64,000 nt of DNA from Imperialibacter roseus (GCF_032999765.1 NZ_CP136051.1:1030417-1094416), one strand, 5' to 3'. Shown: positions 18,002 through 26,603, counted from the stretch's first letter. Notes: generated by a model from the sequence alone, not told the origin. Program-made: numbers and translations.

Positions 18002-18145
18002 AGGGTTGCTGACTAGTTTTAACTAGCGCAACAACCCTGCGTAGTTGTTAGTTGCCCACAACCCTCCAAGGGTTTATCTTCTTCAGCGCAGCAGGCTGTC
18101 ATGTCTCCAGGGAGAGGTTAGCTAAAGGAGAACTCTTGGAGGGTT
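18002..18145. repeat. Two intergenic inverted repeats between convergent genes
   Basis: First element: agggttg (18002-18008) pairs with caaccct (18032-18038) around an inner ctagtt/aactag stem. Second: aaccctccaag (18060-18070) pairs perfectly with cttggagggtt (18135-18145) across 64 bases. They lie between the kinase and enolase-like genes, which converge. No T run follows the first stem, so it is not a clear intrinsic terminator; a structured 3' end or a small decayed mobile repeat are alternatives. Confidence 0.5.
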
Positions 18146-18211
18146 TCTTTATAAGGCTTTCCCAAATACGCTTGCCTTGGAGAACTGGTCGCCTAAGCCA
18201 TGATCGAACTA

Positions 18212-19729
18212 TCAGCTCCACAGCCTGTCGTGCGATCGCTTGGCGTCCCATTCCGGCGTAGGTCTGAAATAGCTATTATCTTCCGCATGAAGATGCTTTT
18301 TAAGCTCATCTTCATTTAGCTCTACTCCCAGGCCTGGTGCATCGGTGGGCACATGTGCAAAGCCTTTGGTGTATAGCGGTTTTTTGCCGACCATTTTCAC
18401 CAACTGAGGCCACCAGGGATTGTCCACACACTGAACGGGTAGCTCAAGTGCCATAAAGTTTTGCGTAGCTGCGGCACAATGCACATTGGCCATAAACGAA
18501 ATGGGAGTGCCTGCGAAGTGCATCTTCATAGCCACGTCAGTTTCTTCTGCGTAGTCTCCAATTTTTTTGGTCTCCAATATCCCACCTGAAGTACCCATAT
18601 CAGGGTGCACAATGTCGACCGCATGCACATCGCAAAGCTTTCTGAATTCCTCTTTTCCAAAAATATCCTCACCTGTAATGGTTGGCGAGTTGATCGAATC
18701 AGTGATGTGCTTTAGCTGCTCGGTGTTGTCCCATGGCACAAAGTCTTCCAAAGAAGCCAGCCTGTAAGGTTCCAATGCATTGGCCACCCTGATGCAGTTG
18801 TTTACATCAAAGTGTCCGAAGTGGTCGGCAGAAAGGGGAATATCATAGCCCACCACGTCCCGGATCATGCCTACATAGTTGGAGAGCAAATCCAACCCCT
18901 TGTCGGTAATTTGCACGCCGGTAAAGGCATGTCTGGTGTTTTGATAAGAAAGGTAATTGTCCAGGTTGTCGTCGTTGAAGCCGGGGATGTAATTGCTGTT
19001 AACCACGGTGCCTGGTACGTCGCTGTACACATGGATGCCCGGATGCATCTTGAGCCATGTGAAGCCCTGATCCACCATGCGCACTTTGCAGTCGGCTTTG
19101 AACTTCTCTATGTCCATATTTTTGCTGTTGTGAGCAGGCACGTAGGCATAGAGCCTCACATTCTCCCGGTATTTTCCGCCCAGGAGTTGCCATACGGGCA
19201 CATCATATGCTTTGCCCACCAGGTCCCACAGCGCCATTTCCACGCCGCTTACACCGCCAGCTTTGCGGCCATGACCACCAAATTGTTTGATCACTTTAAA
19301 GATCATTTCTACGTTGCAGGGGTTAAGGCCCAGGATCCGGCTTTTAAGAAACAGGCCATAGCGGGGGTCAGCGCCATCTCTTAGCTCACCCAAACCGTAG
19401 ATGCCCTGGTTAGTATCGATGCGGATCACCACATTGCGGGCATTGGTATAGGAGGTGCCATTGTCCAGGGTCACGTAGCGCATGTCCGTTATTTTAAGAT
19501 CGGATGGATTTGATGCCTTTCTGACCTTTGAAGTGGTTTGTGCTACCGAGTCTTCGAATGTCATGCCCATGATGCCTGTCAGTGCAATGCCACCCATGGC
19601 CGTTTTCTTAAGAAAGTCTCTGCGGTTATCCGATGTGGTGGGATTATCGATCTCTTCCTGAATGGCAGCAGCCTCATGTTGTTCCTGCTGCTTGTTTTCG
19701 CTGATCAGCTTTTGTAAGATACTCTTCAT
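18212..19729 (-). CDS. Tat-exported enolase-superfamily acid-sugar dehydratase-like protein
   Basis: 505 aa. An unusual N-terminal stretch of about 35 polar residues precedes a twin-arginine signal (NRRDFLKKTAMGGIALTGIM). The enolase-superfamily body follows: a capping domain, then a barrel with metal ligands Asp in LSADHFGHFD near 313, Glu in LASLEDFVPW near 338 and Glu in TITGEDIFG near 364. The lysine motif at the end of the second strand reads WLKMHPG (KxH rather than KxK), and a late MHFAGTPISFMANVHCAA supplies a candidate His acid, as in galactonate-type dehydratases. It should dehydrate an acid sugar. Export of such an enzyme is unusual but recurrent in Bacteroidota. It lies next to the tetronate locus on the opposite strand. 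Confidence 0.87.
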   Translation of the reverse strand: MKSILQKLISENKQQEQHEAAAIQEEIDNPTTSDNRRDFLKKTAMGGIALTGIMGMTFEDSVAQTTSKVRKASNPSDLKITDMRYVTLDNGTSYTNARNVVIRIDTNQGIYGLGELRDGADPRYGLFLKSRILGLNPCNVEMIFKVIKQFGGHGRKAGGVSGVEMALWDLVGKAYDVPVWQLLGGKYRENVRLYAYVPAHNSKNMDIEKFKADCKVRMVDQGFTWLKMHPGIHVYSDVPGTVVNSNYIPGFNDDNLDNYLSYQNTRHAFTGVQITDKGLDLLSNYVGMIRDVVGYDIPLSADHFGHFDVNNCIRVANALEPYRLASLEDFVPWDNTEQLKHITDSINSPTITGEDIFGKEEFRKLCDVHAVDIVHPDMGTSGGILETKKIGDYAEETDVAMKMHFAGTPISFMANVHCAAATQNFMALELPVQCVDNPWWPQLVKMVGKKPLYTKGFAHVPTDAPGLGVELNEDELKKHLHAEDNSYFRPTPEWDAKRSHDRLWS

Positions 19730-19997
19730 AGTGTAGTTTATTTATAAGGTATGTTGAATGCATTTCAATACTCCGGGAGCAAATAGAATCACCGGAAACG
19801 AGCTCGCCGACGAGCTTCAACTATCAAGAACCATATCCTTTCCTCAGTAGAGTAGAGCAGAAGGAACTAACCACAATCGAGTATACCTACCAAAATAAGC
19901 CTAAATAGATGAACCCCCAAATCGGGATGCAGAGAACGGTGGGTGAAAAGATGATATTCTGCAAACGGCCTTGGAGAATGGTAGATGTGTCCCAGTC

Positions 19998-21044
19998 TCA
20001 TGAGGAGCTTTTGTCATTTTTGCCCAATGTTTTATCATGACTTTCCCACCTTGTTCTCATCCATTCTTCTCGCTGCTCCTTCGTAAGAAATGTCCATGAC
20101 ACAATGCGGCTGGTTTTATTTCCCTGCCCCATGGGAATTGTTTTTACGTCAGAAGCTTGCGCTTTCTTTAGGGCTTCGTAGACGCCGTCAAGATTCGATG
20201 ACTTCGACACGAGGGTTGAAAACCAAAAGCAATGAGAGGCGAACTGTTTACTTTGGAAGGCCATATTCCTGATAAACCCTTCTTCCCCTCCGACACACCA
20301 CAGTTCATTGCTTTGGCCCCCAAAGTTCAAAATGGGCTTGGTAACTTTCTTTTGCTTTAGATTTCTCAGCTTTCGTATTGTCCCGGATTGGGCTTCAGCA
20401 AAAGACGCATGAAATGGTGGGTTGCAAATCGTTAGGTCGAAGCGTTCATCCTTTTGAATAATGCCGACGAATATGTTTTTGGAATTTGACTGCAACCTCA
20501 GTTCAACCTTCCCTTTTAATTGGGGATTCGCTTCAATTATTTTGTTGGCAGATGTGATAGCCACAGGTTCGATATCGGCGCCTACAAAAGACCAGCCATA
20601 CTCCGCATGCCCTATGATGGGGTAAACGCAATTGGCACCTACGCCGATATCCAGGCATTTTATTTCGCTGCCAGTTGGAGGCTTTCCCCGTTGTGACAAG
20701 GCATGTGAGGAGGCCAATAGGTCTGCCATATAATGGATATAGTCAGCTCTTCCGGGAATGGGTGGACACAAATAACCTTTTGGGATGTCCCAGTCTCTAA
20801 TATTATAATAGTGTTTTAAAAGCGCTTTGTTCAGCGCTTTGACCGCTTCTGGGTTGAAGAAGTCAATTGATTCGTCGCCGTAGTTATTCAACCTAACAAA
20901 TGGTGCCAGGTGTGGAGTGCTCTGACTAAGCTGCTTGAAGTCGTAGCGCTGCCGATGCTTGTTGCGTGGGTGTAATTTGGTTTTTTCTACCCTTTGGCCA
21001 ACCCGATCCGCTGCATTGGGAAGTTTCTTTTTCTTATCTGGCAT
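19998..21044 (-). CDS. rlmF: 23S rRNA (adenine(1618)-N(6))-methyltransferase
   Basis: 348 aa, starting with a Lys-rich tail (MPDKKKKLPNAADRVGQRV) and then LHPRNKHRQRYDF, a RlmF signature. The SAM-binding motif is LDIGVGANCVYPIIG near residue 150, and the catalytic motif NPPF is at about 215 (FDLTICNPPFHASF). The enzyme adds a methyl group to N6 of A1618 of 23S rRNA. It is a single gene on the minus strand; the ATG at 21044 gives the family's normal length. Confidence 0.95.
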   Translation of the reverse strand: MPDKKKKLPNAADRVGQRVEKTKLHPRNKHRQRYDFKQLSQSTPHLAPFVRLNNYGDESIDFFNPEAVKALNKALLKHYYNIRDWDIPKGYLCPPIPGRADYIHYMADLLASSHALSQRGKPPTGSEIKCLDIGVGANCVYPIIGHAEYGWSFVGADIEPVAITSANKIIEANPQLKGKVELRLQSNSKNIFVGIIQKDERFDLTICNPPFHASFAEAQSGTIRKLRNLKQKKVTKPILNFGGQSNELWCVGGEEGFIRNMAFQSKQFASHCFWFSTLVSKSSNLDGVYEALKKAQASDVKTIPMGQGNKTSRIVSWTFLTKEQREEWMRTRWESHDKTLGKNDKSSS

Positions 21045-21204
21045 GGAGGTGTTCTCTCTGGGGATGGTGTCACTTTAGACGTAATCCCGTCCACACCCAA
21101 AGTTACAAATTGTTGGCAGTAAGTAGGCTGGATGACGAGCCGCCGGGTAGCAGGCAACGGCCCCATGCCTCTAACGCCTTTTTATCCAATGTACAAAGGA
21201 AATG

Positions 21205-22320
21205 TTAGCTTCGTTCTTCTGCCAGTCGGCTTGCATAGGTTTTGAACCAGCGAGCAGAAAACAAAAGCGGCAGAGCGGCTAAGGCAATAAAAATACCGGA
21301 TGAAAGAAAAACATTGGCTGGCTGCACAAAGAAGTCTTCAAACACATAAACGCTAAGAATAAGTGCGACAGAAAAAGGCAAAGAGCACGCCAATGCATTC
21401 ATGGCAAAATCGAGATCAAACGTGCGGGGGCGAATCGGGTTTTCCTGTGCACTTTCCAATGTATTAACTGCCGACATATGGGCAAATGGCCAGAAGCTAC
21501 ATGCACTCTGAGGAAACACCACGATGAGAATCATGGTAGGCACGTCGGTTACTGGTAGCAACACCAGCAGCAAGCCGCTGATGACAAAAGCGATGGCAGA
21601 CCGGAAGAATAAAAATGAGAAAATAGCTTTTACTTGCTGCCAGGTAAACTTGATAGAGATGCCGATGAAAAGGAGTATGAGCGGCGTCATCATTAAGCTC
21701 ATTTTGTCAACTGAATCCCGCAGAAAACCAGGCAAGGAATCGAAGTTTAGCCCAAAAGCAAGCATTACAATGGCCACAGCAATCACCATGTTGACAGGCT
21801 CTTCTAACATTGACTTGAAGAGGCTTTTGAGTTTTTCGGAGGTGTTTCGGTTGCCAATCTCATTGCGGTCGAAATACCATTTCATGGCAATGCTGTATAA
21901 TATTATCAGCACAAACACTTTGTTGCCCACGTCGGCCAGCGCAGCCAGTGCCAGTGGCTCCTCGCCGTGGTACTCCATAATGAATGGAAACAGCGAAAGG
22001 CCCGGTGCCAGTGAGGGTAGTAGCATTATCAGCGTGCGATACTGCTCTTCTTTTAAGTTAAACAGCGAAGGCAAAGGTAGCTTGCTTACCAACAAATACA
22101 TAAGCAGGTTGAAGCCAAGTGCCAGTACAGGCACAATGATCATCCCCCACGAAAACTCAATTTTCAGTAAAGCAATGAAAATGGTGGCAGGAAGCGCCAG
22201 GCTGAGTATGAGCGTCTTGATGCCATCCTTTCGCTCCTTGCCCTGGATTTTTTTCTGAAGAAAATACCCGATGGCAATAAGGAGAAGGAATGAAATGGTT
22301 TTAGTAATGGCTGAATTCAT
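21205..22320 (-). CDS. AEC-family transporter
   Basis: 371 aa with about ten hydrophobic segments in two halves, as in the auxin-efflux-carrier fold. The first half has GYFLQKKIQGKERKDGIKTL and LILSLALPATIFIALLKI with the characteristic Pro in a broken helix. The second half has PLILLFIGISIKFTWQQVKA and IVVFPQSACSFWPFAHMSAV. Family members move carboxylates or similar small anions across the inner membrane. The substrate is unknown. It is alone on its strand, with 154 bases before the next gene. Confidence 0.82.
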   Translation of the reverse strand: MNSAITKTISFLLLIAIGYFLQKKIQGKERKDGIKTLILSLALPATIFIALLKIEFSWGMIIVPVLALGFNLLMYLLVSKLPLPSLFNLKEEQYRTLIMLLPSLAPGLSLFPFIMEYHGEEPLALAALADVGNKVFVLIILYSIAMKWYFDRNEIGNRNTSEKLKSLFKSMLEEPVNMVIAVAIVMLAFGLNFDSLPGFLRDSVDKMSLMMTPLILLFIGISIKFTWQQVKAIFSFLFFRSAIAFVISGLLLVLLPVTDVPTMILIVVFPQSACSFWPFAHMSAVNTLESAQENPIRPRTFDLDFAMNALACSLPFSVALILSVYVFEDFFVQPANVFLSSGIFIALAALPLLFSARWFKTYASRLAEERS

Positions 22321-22400
22321 GAACTAAAACAGAAATACTTTGTGCTTATAAAAAACGAACGGTGGTCGATTGAAAAGAGGGGTATTGTCGATGTGTGGGC

Positions 22401-22460
22401 GCTGCCCCGGGCCATCGCTGTGGGCACCTGATTGAGTGCCGGAAACTCAGCCCGGGCAGC
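22401..22460. repeat. Nested hairpin between the aminotransferase and permease genes
   Basis: gctgcc(c)cgggc (22401-22412) pairs with gcccgggcagc (22450-22460) with one bulged C; inside, ggcac (22423-22427) pairs with gtgcc (22436-22440). On the minus strand it lies just past the stop of the aminotransferase gene but no T run follows on either strand. It is a structured 3' region of unknown role. Confidence 0.45.
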
Positions 22461-22474
22461 TAACACATAGGCAG

Positions 22475-23662
22475 TTAACTGACAATCTCGTAAAGACTTT
22501 TAGTGAACAGTTTCACTTCGTCCATGGTGCCCATGCTTACCCTGGCATAAGGCTTCCCGTCGATCTCAAATCCTCTGATGCCCACGCCTCTGTCCATAAA
22601 CTGAGTGAGAAATTCCTTAGTGGGTACCTGAATAGGGAATAAGATAAAGCTGGTGAACGACGGAATTGGATTCATGCCGGCCTTTTTTAGCTCAGCGAAC
22701 ACATATTCTCTGTTCTCCTTATTGTGCTTTCTGGTGAATTCCTGGAACTCAACGTCCTTTAGGCTAGCCATACCACCTTCAAGTGAGGTCACGCTGATCC
22801 CCATTTCAGTGCGAACCATGCTCTTGATTGCTTTTACTCTCGCCTCATTGGCGGCCATATAGCCAAGTCGCAAGCCTGCCATGCCATGTATTTTGGAGAA
22901 GGTACGGCAAATGATGACGTCATAGCCTTCCTGCACAAGGCTCACTGCGGTGTTTGCTTCAGGGTTATCAAGTAGCTCCATATAAGCCTCATCGATAAAC
23001 ACTGGCACCTTTGAAGAGACTTTTTTACAGAATGCCTTGATCTCACTTACCGGCGTCATGGTGCCAGTTGGGTTGTTCGGATTACAGATGTATACAAGCT
23101 TGGTTTCATCGTCAATCGCTGCTGCCATGGCATCCAGGTCGTGCGAATAGTCTGCCTTTAATGGAATGTTTTTCCACGTGCCACCAATCGATTCAGCGGT
23201 TCTTATCATCGACATGTAGCTGGGATCAGCCGAAACAATGTTGCCGCCCTTCATAAACAAAGAGAAAGCAATTTTTTCCAGAATGTCGGTTGAACCAGGC
23301 GACAAAAGGATGGATTCTTTAGATACACCTTCTTTTTCAGCAAGGAAGTCGACCATTTTGGCTGAGCTATTATAAACATAGCGGTTGCCCATAGAAGCAC
23401 TTGCTGCAATAGCGGCAACAGCTTTCTTTGAAGGCCCCCATGGGTTCTCATTGGCGAGCAGCCTGGCTTTCATATCGGCTCTGTCAGCCATCATTACATG
23501 GTAATTTTCCATGAGGCTGTACTTGCCTTGATAAGGTTTCATGCCAAGCGCTGGCTTGCTGTTGGCAAATGCGGGAAATGCAGCGCTGGTTACAACACCG
23601 CCGGCAGCCAAAGCACTATACTTCAGCCACGATCTACGATTAAGATTGGTTGTCTTTTCCAT
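22475..23662 (-). CDS. Tat-exported HisC-like PLP aminotransferase
   Basis: 395 aa. The N terminus is a twin-arginine signal (NRRSWLKYSALAAGGVVTSA) with an Ala-rich cleavage region near residue 33. The rest is a class I/II fold-type I aminotransferase of the histidinol-phosphate group: NENPWGPS near 70, YICNPNNPTGT near 192, IDEAYMEL near 223 and the PLP lysine in FSKIHGMAGLRLGY near 258. A genuine hisC lies at 38.2 kb without a signal, so this is not the biosynthetic copy. PLP would have to be loaded before Tat export of the folded enzyme. The substrate is unknown. Confidence 0.88.
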   Translation of the reverse strand: MEKTTNLNRRSWLKYSALAAGGVVTSAAFPAFANSKPALGMKPYQGKYSLMENYHVMMADRADMKARLLANENPWGPSKKAVAAIAASASMGNRYVYNSSAKMVDFLAEKEGVSKESILLSPGSTDILEKIAFSLFMKGGNIVSADPSYMSMIRTAESIGGTWKNIPLKADYSHDLDAMAAAIDDETKLVYICNPNNPTGTMTPVSEIKAFCKKVSSKVPVFIDEAYMELLDNPEANTAVSLVQEGYDVIICRTFSKIHGMAGLRLGYMAANEARVKAIKSMVRTEMGISVTSLEGGMASLKDVEFQEFTRKHNKENREYVFAELKKAGMNPIPSFTSFILFPIQVPTKEFLTQFMDRGVGIRGFEIDGKPYARVSMGTMDEVKLFTKSLYEIVS

Positions 23663-24115
23663 CCTCTTATTACAGGTTTGAATATTGGTTTAATTATCAA
23701 AAGAAGCCTGAGCATGCCTCTGGTAATCCTGAAATGTTCCTCTGATTGGGAACTGAAAATAAAAGGGGTGTCGAATAATGTAGATGCTCAGATAAGCTTA
23801 GGAAAGATAAACAAAAGCGCAGGTAATAGTCAAAAATATTGTCGCCTCTTATGAAGTATTCCTTAATTTTTAGAAAGTTGATAATTTATGAGGGTAATAA
23901 TTGCAAAACAGATAGCGCTTAAGACTGCTCAAAGACCTGTTGGCGCTTTTCGCTGTCTGGGCCATTCAAATTAAATTCGTTCAGGGAGTTGAATAAAACT
24001 TCATTTTTAGCCGAAAAATGAATTTATTGAGGGGAAATTGGCGGGCCACCCACCGGGAGAAGCCGGACACTGGTGGCGGCCATTCGATTGTTTCACCCTA
24101 AAACTATCATAGATA
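23663..24115. other. Divergent intergenic region, one AT-rich hairpin
   Basis: 453 bases between the divergent aminotransferase and Gfo/Idh/MocA genes; it must contain both promoters. A perfect nine-pair hairpin ttcattttt/aaaaatgaa lies at 24000-24022, and a GC-rich ggtggcggcc/ggccaccc region at about 24043-24083. No gene is supported. Confidence 0.45.
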
Positions 24116-25276
24116 ATGAGCAGAAAAATAAGAATGGGCATGGTAGGTGGTGGTCGTGGTGCGTTTATTGGCGCTATTCACCGTCACGCAGCTGGCCTCG
24201 ATGGACAGGTTGAATTAGTATGCGGAGCTTTCCATATTGATCCTGAAATATCTGTCGCTTCAGGTAAAGACTTTTACCTGCCTGAAGACCGTTGCTACAG
24301 AACTTACCATGAGATGTTTGAGAAGGAAGCTAAACTTCCGGCTGACAAGCGCATGGATTTTGTTACAATCGTTACGCCCAACTTTGTGCACTTTGAGCCT
24401 GCCAAGTTGGCCCTGGAAAACGGGTATCATGTGGTGTGTGAGAAGCCGCTGTCATTCAGCCTGGACGAAGCTCTGCAATTAGAGGCTTTGGTGAAAAAGA
24501 CAGGTCTCACATTTGCCGTTACACATACCTACACCGGTTATCCCATGGTGAAGCAAGCCCGTGAAATGATTAAGGAGGGGGTCTTCGGAAAGATCCGAAA
24601 AGTAGTGGTAGAATACCCACAGGGCTGGCTATCAACTCCGCTGGAGCAGTCAGGTAACCAGCAAGCCAGCTGGAGAACAGACCCTAAGCGCTCGGGTAAG
24701 GCTGGAGCTGTGGGCGACATAGGTACCCATGCTGAGAACCTCGCAGAAACCATCACCGGACTTAAAATCACGGAGCTTTGTGCTGATGTAAGCCGTATGG
24801 TGTCGGGCCGTTTGCTTGACGACGACGCCAATATATTGCTGCGTTTCGACAATGGGGCCAAAGGTGTTCTTCACTGTAGCCAAATCGCTGCTGGAGAAGA
24901 AAATGCACTCAATATTCGTGTGTATGGTGAAAAGGGAGGCTTGGAGTGGCACCAGATGGAGCCTAATACCATGCTGGTGAAATGGCTCGACAAACCCACT
25001 CAAGTGTATCGGGTAGGTGGTGACCGTGCATATATGGGCGCTGTTGCCCAGGCGAACACACGTACGCCGGCAGGCCACCCCGAAGGGTACCTGGAAGCGT
25101 TTGGCAATATCTATAAGAACTTTGCCAAAACTGTGCAGGCAAGAATCGATGGCAAAAAGCCAGATCCGATAAATCTTGATTTCCCGACCGTTGAAGATGG
25201 TGTGCGTGGCATGAAGTTTATCGATGCCGTGATTGAATCAGGCGACGCTGGCGCTAAGTGGGTGAAGCTGGACTAA
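24116..25276 (+). CDS. Gfo/Idh/MocA-family oxidoreductase
   Basis: 386 aa. The N-terminal Rossmann domain starts IRMGMVGGGRGAFIGAIHR, and the family motif CEKPLS is near residue 108 with its catalytic-type Lys. The C-terminal alpha/beta domain has the substrate motif GAVGDIGTHAENLAE near 197, containing the conserved Asp and His. The protein has no export signal, unlike many paralogues in this phylum. It likely oxidises or reduces a sugar or cyclitol with NAD(P). The substrate is not evident. It stands alone on the plus strand. Confidence 0.93.
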   Translation: MSRKIRMGMVGGGRGAFIGAIHRHAAGLDGQVELVCGAFHIDPEISVASGKDFYLPEDRCYRTYHEMFEKEAKLPADKRMDFVTIVTPNFVHFEPAKLALENGYHVVCEKPLSFSLDEALQLEALVKKTGLTFAVTHTYTGYPMVKQAREMIKEGVFGKIRKVVVEYPQGWLSTPLEQSGNQQASWRTDPKRSGKAGAVGDIGTHAENLAETITGLKITELCADVSRMVSGRLLDDDANILLRFDNGAKGVLHCSQIAAGEENALNIRVYGEKGGLEWHQMEPNTMLVKWLDKPTQVYRVGGDRAYMGAVAQANTRTPAGHPEGYLEAFGNIYKNFAKTVQARIDGKKPDPINLDFPTVEDGVRGMKFIDAVIESGDAGAKWVKLD

Positions 25277-25369
25277 GGGCTGGCGCTATATGTTAATAAG
25301 AGTAACTACGGTGTATTCGCTATGAATCATTATATTGGTCATACTGTTACGAATTGAAACCAATAACGA

Positions 25370-25630
25370 ATGGACAAGAACACTGAAAACGCTATTGTTA
25401 ATGCGCTTGGAGATATTCATGTTACTTTACACTACATGAAAAATGACCTTTCTGACATGAAAAATGACGTTTCTGATGTGAAGAAGAGTTTTAATGTTTT
25501 CGCAGGAAAGGTGCTTGATAAACTTGATACTCTCGATGGTAAGGTAACTGAGGCGATAGGTTTGAAGAAGGAGATCGAGAAACATTCATTGGACATTGAG
25601 GCCATTAAGAAGCATTTGAATATTCAGTGA
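25370..25630 (+). CDS. Small coiled-coil protein, unknown function
   Basis: 86 aa. After a short helical start (MDKNTENAIVNALGDI) the protein runs as heptads: MKNDLSDMKNDVSDVKKSFN, then LDKLDTLDGKVTEAIGLKKE, with hydrophobics at a and d positions. The repeated MKNDxSDxK units are striking. No membrane segment or known domain. It probably forms an oligomeric helical bundle. The next plus-strand element is the leader peptide of the phenylalanine hydroxylase gene, about 57 bases on; no terminator is seen between them. Confidence 0.65.
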   Translation: MDKNTENAIVNALGDIHVTLHYMKNDLSDMKNDVSDVKKSFNVFAGKVLDKLDTLDGKVTEAIGLKKEIEKHSLDIEAIKKHLNIQ

Positions 25631-25687
25631 AATTTCAGACGTAGCGCTGTCTACTAACATTGATTTTTTGTAACTTTATACCAAATA

Positions 25688-25750
25688 ATGAACGGAAATA
25701 CTTATCATATCTATTACTATCATGTGGCTCCTGAGCGATTTAGGCAGTAA
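25688..25750 (+). CDS. Tyr-rich leader peptide of the phenylalanine hydroxylase gene
   Basis: A 20-codon reading frame from ATG 25688 to TAA 25748. Codons 6-12 read YHIYYYH: four Tyr and two His within seven codons. Twenty-five bases past its stop lies a strong intrinsic terminator, and then the gene that makes tyrosine from phenylalanine. This is the layout of a ribosome-controlled attenuator sensing charged tRNA-Tyr. The 3' end of the leader (gcgatt, 25735-25740) can pair with aatcgc inside the terminator stem. It is too short to be found by ordinary gene calling; the evidence is its position and codon content. Confidence 0.72.
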   Translation: MNGNTYHIYYYHVAPERFRQ

Positions 25751-25775
25751 TAGACGATATTTATATAGCTATTAG

Positions 25776-25811
25776 AAAAAAGGCCTCAATCGCATGATTC
25801 AGGTCTTTTTT
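25776..25811 (+). terminator. Attenuator terminator before phenylalanine hydroxylase
   Basis: Arms 25776-25791 and 25796-25811 form a 16-base stem with one C-C mismatch, a four-base loop gcat, and a 3' arm ending in six T. An alternative antiterminator uses cctga (25730-25734) with tcagg (25799-25803) and gcgatt (25735-25740) with aatcgc (25788-25793), which breaks the terminator. The stem also has an A run on its 5' side and could work for the minus strand, but no minus gene ends here. Confidence 0.8.
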
Positions 25812-25859
25812 CGTTATTAGAGTAATTGCATTAACCCAACAAGTGAAAATTATACGTTT

Positions 25860-26594
25860 ATGAGACAGATTTATGAGAATTACGACGACGAGGACTTCAA
25901 GGTCTGGCAACTGTTGTACGACCGTCAGATCGTTAATCTTCCCAATGCAGCGTCGAAGGCACACCTGAAAGGACTTGAGCAAACAAATTTTGTAGCCAGC
26001 AACATTCCCCATTTCGAAGACACTAATGAGATCCTGCACAGGATTACGGGCTGGAAGCTGGCGGTGGTGCCGGGGCTTGTGCCGGATTATACCTTTTTTG
26101 AGCTGATGTCGAACAAGTATTTTCCGGCAACTACCTGGCTGCGGAAAATGAAAGAACTCGACTATCTGGAGGAACCCGACATGTTTCACGACGTATTTGC
26201 CCACGTACCCATGCTCACTAACCAAAACTTTGTCAACTTTCTGCAAGAGTTGAGTAAAATTGGGCTGAAATACTGCGGCAACGACTACGCCATAGAATTG
26301 CTTTCCCGGATCTATTGGTTTACGGTTGAATTTGGCCTGATCAGAGAGAATGGCGAACTGAGGATTTATGGTGCAGGTATTTTAAGCTCGGCGGGGGAAA
26401 CTAAATTTTCGCTCAGTGATAAACCAGCTCACTACGAATTCAATGTCAGGCAGATTATGGCAACACCTTACTGGAAGGATAAATTTCAAGACAAGTACTT
26501 CATTATCAACTCCTATGAGCAGCTCTACAAAGCGATTCCTGAGATCAAACAGGTGATTGCTGAGGAAGTTGATAAGGCGCTGCACGTCCATTGA
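25860..26594 (+). CDS. phhA: Phenylalanine 4-monooxygenase (hydroxylase)
   Basis: 244 aa, the bacterial single-domain form and on the short side. It converts L-phenylalanine to L-tyrosine using O2, tetrahydropterin and non-haem iron. The iron site is visible: FHDVFAHVP near residue 110 gives the two His ligands, and YWFTVEFGLI near 153 gives the Glu. PGLVPDYTFFELMSNKYFP near 72 is the conserved pre-site region. No ACT regulatory domain is present. Expression seems controlled by the Tyr-rich leader and terminator directly upstream. Its 3' end is followed by its own terminator, so the his genes downstream have at least partly separate transcription. Confidence 0.95.
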   Translation: MRQIYENYDDEDFKVWQLLYDRQIVNLPNAASKAHLKGLEQTNFVASNIPHFEDTNEILHRITGWKLAVVPGLVPDYTFFELMSNKYFPATTWLRKMKELDYLEEPDMFHDVFAHVPMLTNQNFVNFLQELSKIGLKYCGNDYAIELLSRIYWFTVEFGLIRENGELRIYGAGILSSAGETKFSLSDKPAHYEFNVRQIMATPYWKDKFQDKYFIINSYEQLYKAIPEIKQVIAEEVDKALHVH

Positions 26595-26603
26595 TTTCAC
26601 TTT

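Noticed and set aside
18060-18145. Inverted repeat as ends of an insertion sequence
   Set aside because: No transposase, no target duplication seen, and the element is only 86 bases.
21524-22258. Plus-strand 244-codon frame across the AEC permease
   Set aside because: Ser/Met-rich reverse frame of membrane-segment codons, a usual artefact.
25776-25811. Terminator as the end of the 86-aa coiled-coil gene only
   Set aside because: It lies 145 bases past that stop and directly after a Tyr-rich frame with matching antiterminator, so attenuation of phhA fits better, though it may serve both.
25761-26246. Minus-strand 161-codon frame across the phhA attenuator and 5' half of phhA
   Set aside because: It would run through the terminator hairpin and antisense to phhA; no family signal.
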